Shown in pieces: positions 1 to 6,107 of a stretch of DNA of 12,626 nucleotides. This DNA is from JBEIHX01 sp044375455 (GTDB lineage: Bacteria > Pseudomonadota > Alphaproteobacteria > Caulobacterales > Aquidulcibacteraceae): contig JBILMQ010000078.1 in the NCBI GenBank assembly GCA_044375455.1, positions 1 through 12,626 on the forward strand, in the 5' to 3' direction. The position numbers and the translations under genes are program-made. The notes under the pieces are model-generated. The model did no database searches, was not told where the DNA came from, and saw only the letters and a list, made by a program, of their open reading frames with translations. The first letter of the stretch is position 1. Every line of letters starts with the position of its first letter.

Positions 1-2093
1 TCAATGTCGATGACTTTATCGAGATGCTCCAATCCTTCGATCCGGTCGTGTGCTGCGGGGTGGTCCTGTGCCCCGCTAAGCCGGCGCGCCACAGCGCGGT
101 AGAGCGTTTCAATCGTGAACGTCGACTTCCCGCCCCCCGAGACGCCCGTGATACAGGTCATGACCCCCAGCGGAATATCCACGGTGATGTTCTTGAGGTT
201 GTTGCCGCGGGCCCCAACGACCCGCAGGCGCCTTTTGGGATCCGTCCAGCGCCGTTTTTCCGGGATCGCGATTTCCCGTTCGCCGCGAAGGTACGCCCCG
301 GTTATGCTCTTTGCCGCCCGCATAACATCCTCAGGTGCGCCTTGCGCGATTACCTGCCCCCCATGGATCCCTGCCGCCGGCCCCATATCGATGACGTGAT
401 CGGCCGTGAGGATCGCCTCCTCGTCGTGCTCAACAACCAGTACGGAGTTGCCAAGATCGCGCAGCCCCCGAAGGCTTTCCAGAAGCCGGGAGTTGTCGCG
501 CTGATGGAGACCGATCGATGGTTCATCCAGCACATAGAGAACCCCGGTCAGTCCGGAGCCAATCTGGGAAGCGAGACGAATGCGTTGGCTTTCCCCGCCT
601 GAGAGCGTTCCCGAGCTGCGAGACAGCGTGAGATAGTCCAGGCCGACGTCGACCAGGAATTTCAGGCGGTCATTGATCTCCTTCAGGATCCGCTGGGCAA
701 TCGCGCGCTGTTTGGGCGACAGGGATTTGGCGACCCCCTGGAACCACTCCTGCGCCGCGCGAATTGAAAGCTCGCTCGTCTGCGAGATGTCCTGTCCGGC
801 GATCTTGACCGAGCGAGCTTCAGGTTTCAGACGGGCGCCCGTGCATGCTGGGCACTTGGCTTCAGTCTGATACTTTCCAAGCTCTTCACGCACCCACGCA
901 GAATCCGTCTCGCGCCAGCGTCTTTCCAGATTTGGAATGACCCCTTCGAAAGCCTTTGTGGTTTCATATCGACGCACGCCATCGTCATAGACAAACCGGA
1001 TTGCGTCATCCGTGCCATGAAGGATAGCCTCTTTGACTTTTGCGGGAAGCTTTGACCAGGGCTGCGTAAAGCTTGCCTTAAAGTGCTTGACGATGTTTTC
1101 GAGCGTCTGGGCGTAGAGCGGGGACGGCGCTGGGCCGCGCGACCATGGGGCTATTGCGCCGTCGCGTAGGCTCTTATCCACCTCTGGCACGACCATCTCA
1201 GGGTCAAACTTCAGTTGCAGGCCAAGCCCGTCACACGTGGGGCAGGCGCCATGTGGATTGTTGAATGAGAAGAGGCGCGGCTCGATTTCTGGAATCGTGA
1301 ACCCTGAGACCGGGCAGGCGAACTTTTCGGAAAAAAGAACACGCCGCGGAGAGCCTTTCTCATCCTTTTCTTCAGCGTATTCTGCGATTGCAAGCCCGTC
1401 CGACAGTCGCAGCGATTGCTCCAGGCTCTCAGCGAGGCGCCCTTCAATGCCGGCCTTCACGACAATCCTGTCCACCACGACATCAATGTCGTGCTTTATT
1501 TTCTTGTCGAGCACCGGTGCGTCTTCCAGCTCATGGAAGACATCGTCGATTTTGACCCTTTGATACCCTTTTTTCAACAGCTCGGCGAGCTCTTTGCGAT
1601 ATTCGCCCTTTCGGCCACGGACAATCGGAGCAAGGATCAAAAGTCGCGCGCCAGTCGGAAGTTCCATGACGATATCGACCATTTGCGAGACGGTCTGACT
1701 CTCGATCGGCAAGCCAGTCGCTGGCGAATATGGAACGCCCACTCGAGCCCACAGGAGGCGCATATAGTCGTAGATTTCCGTGACCGTGCCAACGGTAGAG
1801 CGCGGGTTCTTTGACGTCGTCTTCTGTTCGATCGAGATCGCGGGCGACAGACCCTCGATCGAATCGACGTCGGGCTTTGCCATCAATTCCAGGAACTGCC
1901 GCGCATAGGAGGAAAGGCTTTCTACATAGCGGCGCTGTCCTTCGGCGTAGATGGTGTCGAAGGCGAGGGATGATTTTCCCGAGCCGGAGAGCCCGGTCAA
2001 CACCACCAGCGCACCACGCGGAATGTCGACGTTCACGTCCTTGAGGTTGTGCTCGCGGGCCCCGCGAACCCGTATCACATTCAATTCGCTCAT
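1..2093 (-). CDS. uvrA: UvrA, excinuclease ABC subunit A (3' part outside window)
   Basis: UvrA is the damage-recognition ATPase of nucleotide excision repair; it dimerises and loads UvrB on distorted DNA in the cytoplasm. The frame opens with ATG at 2093 (MSELNVIRVRGAREHNLK) and stays open to the left edge, giving 697 residues of a protein usually about 940-970 long, so roughly the last quarter is missing because the window ends (last residues VIDI). Visible parts: Walker A of the first ATPase (GLSGSGKS, residues 34-41); first zinc module (C260-P-V-S263, then C284-P-T-C287); ABC signature LSGGESQ at 497-503; Walker B with D523 and E524 (VLDEPSIGLH); and the second Walker A, GVSGGGKST, near residue 660. 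The second module's signature and Walker B, and the C-terminal zinc finger, are beyond the edge. The first zinc module has Ser where many UvrA proteins have Cys. It is divergent from ssb, with a LexA box between them, so SOS induction is expected. Confidence 0.98.
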   Translation of the reverse strand, partial: MSELNVIRVRGAREHNLKDVNVDIPRGALVVLTGLSGSGKSSLAFDTIYAEGQRRYVESLSSYARQFLELMAKPDVDSIEGLSPAISIEQKTTSKNPRSTVGTVTEIYDYMRLLWARVGVPYSPATGLPIESQTVSQMVDIVMELPTGARLLILAPIVRGRKGEYRKELAELLKKGYQRVKIDDVFHELEDAPVLDKKIKHDIDVVVDRIVVKAGIEGRLAESLEQSLRLSDGLAIAEYAEEKDEKGSPRRVLFSEKFACPVSGFTIPEIEPRLFSFNNPHGACPTCDGLGLQLKFDPEMVVPEVDKSLRDGAIAPWSRGPAPSPLYAQTLENIVKHFKASFTQPWSKLPAKVKEAILHGTDDAIRFVYDDGVRRYETTKAFEGVIPNLERRWRETDSAWVREELGKYQTEAKCPACTGARLKPEARSVKIAGQDISQTSELSIRAAQEWFQGVAKSLSPKQRAIAQRILKEINDRLKFLVDVGLDYLTLSRSSGTLSGGESQRIRLASQIGSGLTGVLYVLDEPSIGLHQRDNSRLLESLRGLRDLGNSVLVVEHDEEAILTADHVIDMGPAAGIHGGQVIAQGAPEDVMRAAKSITGAYLRGEREIAIPEKRRWTDPKRRLRVVGARGNNLKNITVDIPLGVMTCITGVSGGGKSTFTIETLYRAVARRLSGAQDHPAAHDRIEGLEHLDKVIDI

Positions 2094-2249
2094 TGCTCGC
2101 CGTGTCCTCGTTGCGTCCTTCATCTAGCGCGCCGCCGCCGTTTCGTTACCGGAACGTGACATGAACATGGGATGTTTCGTGCGTTGCGGTGCAGTTGCGC
2201 GGTGCGCAGGTCAAAGACTGCGACACTTCCGCAATAGTTGTCATTGTAG

Positions 2250-2278
2250 TTGCGAACAAAAAGAGAACACGATAGGTT
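2250..2278 (+). promoter_or_regulatory. Candidate ssb promoter overlapping the LexA box
   Basis: TTGCGA (2250-2255) and TAGGTT (2273-2278) are separated by exactly 17 bases and could be the -35 and -10 elements for ssb. The LexA box lies in the spacer and over the end of the -35, where a bound repressor would block RNA polymerase. The match to consensus is only moderate and the leader to the ssb ATG would be about 120 bases, so the assignment is tentative. I found no equally convincing pair for uvrA on the other strand, although a TACAAT-like element occurs there. Confidence 0.4.
2254..2268. promoter_or_regulatory. LexA operator (SOS box), alphaproteobacterial type
   Basis: The sequence GAACAAAAAGAGAAC is an exact GAAC-N7-GAAC direct repeat (reverse: GTTC-N7-GTTC), the LexA recognition sequence established for Alphaproteobacteria. 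It lies between the divergent uvrA and ssb genes, 161 bases from the uvrA ATG and 140 bases from the ssb ATG. One operator could control both genes. Arrangement and target genes agree with the known SOS regulon; actual binding is inferred. Confidence 0.88.
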
Positions 2279-2407
2279 ATCCCCGTCTTTGGGCGCGTTC
2301 CGGCGACTGGAAGGGCGTGGAGCGCTTGGGGGCAGGGCGGCAGTCGGTTAGGATCGCCGTCTGGGTTGACATGCGCGACACGGTCGCGCCGGATGGGGAA
2401 CTTGGTG

Positions 2408-2911
2408 ATGGCCGGCAGCGTCAATAAAGTCATTCTGGTGGGCAATCTCGGACGAGATCCGGAAATCAAGCAGCTCAATAGCGGTGATCGGGTCGCCAAT
2501 CTTCGCATCGCCACGTCAGAAACGTGGCGCGATCGCCAGAGCGGTGAGCGCAAAGAAAAGACCGAGTGGCACCAGGTCGTCATTTTCAACGAGAACCTTG
2601 TGAAGGTTGCAGAGCAATATCTGCGCAAGGGCTCCAAGGTGTACCTTGAAGGATCTCTTCAGACCCGCAAGTGGACGGACCAGTCCGGGCAAGAGCGATA
2701 TTCCACTGAGGTCGTGCTGCAGAAGTTCCGTGGCGAGCTGACGATGCTTGACGGAAGGTCGGGCGCCGGCAGCGGGGAGGGCGGCGGTTATGCTGGCGTC
2801 GAAGAAGACTTTGGCGCTGCGCGCGCTCCGGCGCGCGTCGCGGAGGCTTCTCCCCGTGCTCGCCCGAAAGAAGATTTTAGCGCGGATCTCGATGACGAGA
2901 TCCCATTCTGA
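2408..2911 (+). CDS. ssb: Single-stranded DNA-binding protein SSB
   Basis: SSB coats single-stranded DNA in replication, recombination and repair and recruits partner enzymes through its C-terminal tip. The product is 167 residues, near the 178 of E. coli. The OB fold covers about residues 1-110, opening MAGSVNKVILVGNLGRDPEI and including the conserved TSETWRDRQSGE and EWHQVV segments. A Gly/Ala/Arg-rich linker follows, and the protein ends in the acidic tip DLDDEIPF, the partner-docking signature. I chose the ATG at 2408 because the conserved N-terminus begins there and a purine stretch (GGGGAA) lies upstream; an in-frame ATG at 2366 would add 14 residues unlike any SSB. It is divergent from uvrA and sits downstream of the LexA box, consistent with SOS control. 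Confidence 0.97.
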   Translation: MAGSVNKVILVGNLGRDPEIKQLNSGDRVANLRIATSETWRDRQSGERKEKTEWHQVVIFNENLVKVAEQYLRKGSKVYLEGSLQTRKWTDQSGQERYSTEVVLQKFRGELTMLDGRSGAGSGEGGGYAGVEEDFGAARAPARVAEASPRARPKEDFSADLDDEIPF

Positions 2912-2973
2912 GCTCGTCGTGTTGCGCCGCCACAGGCAGTGCGGCGTCGTGCGGTTTCCTGGGAGTGCTCTCA

Positions 2974-3007
2974 TCCTTGCAGCAGGCGCCGGCGGCTGCT
3001 GCAAGGA
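2974..3007. terminator. Perfect 12-bp inverted repeat after ssb, candidate terminator
   Basis: TCCTTGCAGCAG (2974-2985) and CTGCTGCAAGGA (2996-3007) are exact reverse complements around a 10-base GC-rich loop, beginning 62 bases past the ssb stop. In RNA this would be a very stable hairpin. No U run follows on either strand, so it is not a textbook intrinsic terminator; it may protect a 3' end, act with Rho, or have another role. Confidence 0.5.
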
Positions 3008-3194
3008 CGTCATGACAGGAGATCTCAATTCCGGGCGAATCATCGCCGGTATGCGGGTCATCACCTTGTTCGCGCCCGGCGCCGCTTGAGCGCGCCTGGC
3101 CGCAGCAAGCGACACGGCCGCGCTCGTTGAGCAAGGCTAGGGCAGCAAGAAACGCTGATAGCCGTGGCTGTTGGCGCAGAGGCCTTGAACGCCA

Positions 3195-3230
3195 TGCCTG
3201 CCCGCAGGCACACTTAGCCCGCGGGCAGGC
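3195..3230. repeat. Two mutually exclusive inverted repeats
   Basis: GCCTGCCCGC (3196-3205) pairs perfectly with GCGGGCAGGC (3221-3230) around a 15-base loop. The same left arm also forms a tighter hairpin, TGCCTGC (3195-3201) with GCAGGCA (3204-3210) around only two bases. The two folds cannot coexist, an arrangement seen in attenuators but also arising by chance in GC-rich DNA. The element lies about 90 bases upstream of the DUF4253 ATG. No U run follows either stem. Confidence 0.4.
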
Positions 3231-3321
3231 GACGCGACGACAGTGAAATGACACGGCGCCGGCTGGCGCAGACGTGCAGTGTGTGTCACGGGGAGCCGAA
3301 GAGCCACGTCCAGGAGCTGTC

Positions 3322-4251
3322 ATGGCGTTCCCATACCGTATTGTCACCGCGCCAGGCCATGCCGCCGCAAAGCAGGCAACCGCCCTATCCGGTTCAGGCC
3401 GGACGGCGATCCTCCTCGGCGACCCGCAAAATGCGGCAGTTGTTAAAGAGATGTTCGAGGCGGCGCCGGAGGGTGACGAGGTCCCGCCCGAAGCGCTGGA
3501 GGCGCTCCAGGAGGAACTGGGCGGAGCTGCTGACGTCTTCACAAAGGAAGCGATCGAAGCGTTCCAGCGATATGACGCCAGCCGCGCTCCCCAACGCGAA
3601 GCCCGCGAGGTCGATGAGATCCTGCAAGTCGCGCAGGATCTCGACGTCGAAGACTGGTTTGCCGCGCGCCGTGAGTTTTTTGAAGCCAGCGCCGCCGTGA
3701 GTCCCTCGCTGATAGACCGGCTTGCCCTCGATCTTGAGGCGGATGCGTGGGATGAAGACGAGGACGCAGATGTCCTTGACGACGGCGACGATGAGCAGGG
3801 CGACGACGCAGGCGCTTCCCCTGGCATGCCGCGCGAACTCGTTGCCCACCTTGATCCTGAGACCGGCGAGCCGGTCAAGGTCGTCGCGATTTGTATTTTG
3901 CCGACGGATAAAAATTATGAGGCGCCCGGTCTTTTGCGTTTCGGCGGCTGGGGTGAGTCGCCCTACCCGGCAGAGCATGTGGCCATCTGGCGGCGTTGGG
4001 CGCAGCGCTTCGGCGCCACGATTGTCGCGATCACCGGCGATTCGCTGGAGGCCAAGGTCGCCGACCCCCCGCAATCCTTTGAAGAAGCCTATGAACTCGC
4101 GCAGGAATTCGAGCTCTATTGCCCGGAACTGATCGGCGAATTGACGACATCGCTGGAGGATCTTGCGGGTCAATTGGTCGGGCAAACCCATTGGTTCTTC
4201 TGGTGGGACTGGGACTACGGCTTCGAAGACGAGGGGAGCGACGAAGGGTGA
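3322..4251 (+). CDS. DUF4253-domain protein with acidic linker
   Basis: Cytoplasmic-looking protein of 309 residues; no signal peptide or membrane segment. The C-terminal part (about 186-296) fits the DUF4253 family as I remember it: ILPTDKNYEAPGLLRFGGW, an AEHVAIWRRWAQRFGA helix, an ITGDSLEAKVADPP strand region, YCPE, and a WFFWWDWD end. The N-terminal part (1-135) is mostly helical by eye, with a strand-like TAILLGD near 28-34. A very acidic stretch (139-163, mostly Asp/Glu) separates the two and suggests a flexible linker. The start is set by AGGAG at 3312-3316, five bases before the ATG; an ATG at 3274 in the same frame lacks such a site. The next gene starts within its stop codon, so the two are likely translationally coupled. 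The biochemical function of DUF4253 is unknown to me. Confidence 0.85.
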   Translation: MAFPYRIVTAPGHAAAKQATALSGSGRTAILLGDPQNAAVVKEMFEAAPEGDEVPPEALEALQEELGGAADVFTKEAIEAFQRYDASRAPQREAREVDEILQVAQDLDVEDWFAARREFFEASAAVSPSLIDRLALDLEADAWDEDEDADVLDDGDDEQGDDAGASPGMPRELVAHLDPETGEPVKVVAICILPTDKNYEAPGLLRFGGWGESPYPAEHVAIWRRWAQRFGATIVAITGDSLEAKVADPPQSFEEAYELAQEFELYCPELIGELTTSLEDLAGQLVGQTHWFFWWDWDYGFEDEGSDEG

Positions 4252-5084
4252 GCCCACCAGCTTTTGCAACAGCCGTGATCACTGGCGCGGCCTCCGGGAT
4301 CGGGAGGGCCGTGGCGGTCGAACTCGCCCAGGCCGGAACCAGGGTCATGCTGGCGGATGTTGATGTGGACGGCGTTTTTGCAGCTGCTGCCGAGATCCGC
4401 GCGCTCGGGGCAGAAGCCTTGACGATCGCCTATGACGCCAGTGAGGCCGCCGACGCTGATCGACTTGCAGAAGCGGCCTTTGCTGGTTTAGGCGAAGTGT
4501 GCCTGGTCGTTTTGAACGCTGGCGTGGGTGCTGGCGGAGCGCTGCCTCAGATGAAGCCGCAGAACTTCGATTGGGTCTTTGCAGTGAATGTCAGCGGCCT
4601 GTTCCACGGCATCCGGGCGTTTGTGCCGCGCATGCTTGCGCAAGCCACGCCAAGCCGCATCGCGCTCACCGCATCGGAGCATGCGATCGGACTTCCCAGC
4701 CGTGGCGGTCTCGCCACGGCGTATACAGCCTCGAAGCATGCCGTGCACGGATTGGCGGCCGGACTGAGGCGTGACCTCGCCAACACCGCCCTTGGTGTGA
4801 GCCTCGTCTGCCCTGGGCTGGTTGCAACCGCCATTTGGAACAGCGCGCGCGCGCGACCTGCGCGTTTCGGCGGGCCGCGCGCGCTGACGTCGGCGCCTGC
4901 TGAATTTGCGGCTTCCGGTCTCGCCCCTGACCTCGCGGCGCGCCGCATCCATGAGCAACTCGCGGCAGGCGAGTTTTATGTCTTCACCCATGGACGAGAC
5001 ATCCGCGAGGTTGCGCAGGCGCGGGCTGACGAGGTCGCCACCGCCCTTGACCGATTCGCCGACCGCTATGGTCGCGATGCCTGA
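4248..5084 (+). CDS. Short-chain dehydrogenase/reductase (SDR)
   Basis: Classical SDR of 278 residues, an NAD(P)-dependent oxidoreductase with a Rossmann fold; substrate unknown. Visible motifs: TGAASGIG (12-19) for the dinucleotide; D37 at the end of strand 2 (VMLADVD), which favours NAD(H) over NADP(H); NAG at 90-92; and a catalytic tetrad N114, S143, Y159 and K163 (YTASK), followed by CPG at 188-190. The start is GTG at 4248, whose last two bases are in the TGA stop of the DUF4253 gene (GTGA overlap); it places the nucleotide-binding motif at the usual distance from the N-terminus. A purine-rich stretch (GAGGGGAG, 4231-4238) can serve as ribosome site. Upstream in-frame starts would give a long Arg-rich extension read from the DUF4253 coding sequence. 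It converges with the binding-protein gene 45 bases away. Confidence 0.92.
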   Translation: MSPPAFATAVITGAASGIGRAVAVELAQAGTRVMLADVDVDGVFAAAAEIRALGAEALTIAYDASEAADADRLAEAAFAGLGEVCLVVLNAGVGAGGALPQMKPQNFDWVFAVNVSGLFHGIRAFVPRMLAQATPSRIALTASEHAIGLPSRGGLATAYTASKHAVHGLAAGLRRDLANTALGVSLVCPGLVATAIWNSARARPARFGGPRALTSAPAEFAASGLAPDLAARRIHEQLAAGEFYVFTHGRDIREVAQARADEVATALDRFADRYGRDA

Positions 5085-5129
5085 TTTCCAACCCTGATAT
5101 CCACCCCTGTTGTCTGTCCGGGGGCGGGG

Positions 5130-6107
5130 TCAGGTCGGGCTCCAGCCTGTCCAGGCTGCGTCCGCGATTTTGATTGGACTCGGGATGACGCCCTGGGTGG
5201 CGAAGCGATCCGCCACTGTCTGCTGCAGTGCAATTGAGTCAGGCGTCATGGGGCCGACGGCAAAATCCGCCCGTTGTGTCGTGTCCTTGATCAGATCCAG
5301 CGACATGTTGGTTTCGCGGGCGATGATTTCAGCTGCGGCATCTCGGTTGGCTTCTGCCCATCGTCCCTCGGCGCGAAGGAACTCCAAGACGGCCCGGACT
5401 GTGTCTGCACGCTCAGCCGCGTACGTCTTGTTGGCGAAAAAGAACGCCTGTCCGCCGCCCAGCTGCGCCAGGGTCACAAGGGGCCGGGCCTTCTGGTCGC
5501 GGATGGCAAGGGTGTAATAGGGATCCCATATCACCCAGCCATCGAGGCCGCCTTGACTGAAGGCAGCCGCGGCGTCAGCCGGACTGAGGTTGACCTGCTC
5601 GATATCATCAAGCGTCAGGCCGACGCTTTCCAGGGCGACGATCGCCGAATTGTGCGCGCTGGATCCGCGCGTAAAGCACAGTTTCTTGCCTTTCAGGTCG
5701 CGCAGGCTCTGCAACGATGAGCCGGCAGGAGTCAGAACGCCGCCGGCAGCGCCGGACAGGCGTTGTGATGCGACATAGACGATTGGCGCACCGCCCGCTT
5801 GCGCGAAGATCGGCGGCGTGTCGCCAGATGAGCCTATGTCAATCGATCCGATCGCGAGCGCTTCGAGAAGCGGCGGACCGGATTGGAACTCCACCCACTC
5901 GACGCGCTTGATCCCGGCCCCGGACAGGGCGGGGAGGATGCCGCCGCGCTGTTTTGCCAGCAGCAGCACGCCGTTCTTCTGATAGCCGATCCGCACCAGA
6001 TCCGTCTTTGGCTGATCCCTGGCGCAGGCCGTTGTCGTCAGCAAGGCCGCGCCGGCGAGCAAAGCCCGCCGGCGCGTCACAGCGGCGTCACGCGCCCGCA
6101 AGGTCAT
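5130..6107 (-). CDS. SsuA-like (aliphatic sulfonate) ABC substrate-binding protein
   Basis: Periplasmic solute-binding protein of 325 residues, the usual size for the SsuA/TauA/NMT1 superfamily. The N-terminus has a basic TRRR motif (11-14), a hydrophobic stretch (15-27) and then C28 (LLTTTAC), so it is exported. C28 may be a lipidation site, but the lipobox is poor (Thr at -3), and TRRRALL resembles a Tat signal only loosely. Family hallmarks: VRIGYQKNGVLLL (38-50), the EFQSGPPLLEALAIGSIDIG region (73-92), GDTPP, KGKKLCFTRGSS (139-150) and GWVIWDPYY (190-198). The start ATG (6105-6107) overlaps the stop of the TonB receptor gene (ATGA), so the pair is one operon with coupled translation. No permease or ATPase gene lies next to it. 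Sulfonates are a reasonable guess for the ligand; related proteins bind taurine, nitrate or thiamine precursors, so specificity is uncertain. Confidence 0.88.
   Translation of the reverse strand: MTLRARDAAVTRRRALLAGAALLTTTACARDQPKTDLVRIGYQKNGVLLLAKQRGGILPALSGAGIKRVEWVEFQSGPPLLEALAIGSIDIGSSGDTPPIFAQAGGAPIVYVASQRLSGAAGGVLTPAGSSLQSLRDLKGKKLCFTRGSSAHNSAIVALESVGLTLDDIEQVNLSPADAAAAFSQGGLDGWVIWDPYYTLAIRDQKARPLVTLAQLGGGQAFFFANKTYAAERADTVRAVLEFLRAEGRWAEANRDAAAEIIARETNMSLDLIKDTTQRADFAVGPMTPDSIALQQTVADRFATQGVIPSPIKIADAAWTGWSPT
5143..5158. repeat. Short hairpin near the convergent SDR/SBP gene ends
   Basis: CAGCCTG (5143-5149) and CAGGCTG (5152-5158) form a 7-bp stem with a two-base loop, just inside the 3' end of the binding-protein gene. 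The 45-bp gap between the two convergent genes (5085-5129) shows no hairpin of its own, so this stem is the only local candidate for ending the SDR transcript. No U run is present. Weak evidence. Confidence 0.25.

Larger units (their letters stand above)
2912..3321. other. Gene-free stretch between ssb and the DUF4253 gene
   Basis: About 410 bases with no reading frame that looks like a protein and no credible ribosome site except the one directly before 3322. Open frames crossing it are extensions or shadows of the flanking genes. It holds a perfect 12-bp inverted repeat (2974-3007) and two overlapping, mutually exclusive inverted repeats (3195-3230). A further weaker pair, TGACAC/GTGTCA, lies around 3249-3287. 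The stretch probably contains the ssb terminator and the promoter of the next operon, but I could not pick a convincing -35/-10 pair. Confidence 0.6.

Noticed and set aside
1..2093. uvrA as a truncated pseudogene
   Set aside because: The frame is intact to the window edge; the missing C-terminal quarter is due to the window end.
2366..2407. In-frame ATG upstream giving a longer SSB
   Set aside because: The extra 14 residues are unlike any SSB N-terminus; the conserved start MAGSVNKVILVGNLG begins at 2408.
2877..3878. 333-codon open frame on the minus strand
   Set aside because: Ser/Arg/Ala-rich translation with no recognisable domain, antisense to ssb's end and the DUF4253 gene; a GC-rich shadow frame.
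3394..4269. 291-codon open frame on the minus strand
   Set aside because: Lies antisense to the DUF4253 gene, which has a good ribosome site and a recognisable domain; no family features in the antisense product.
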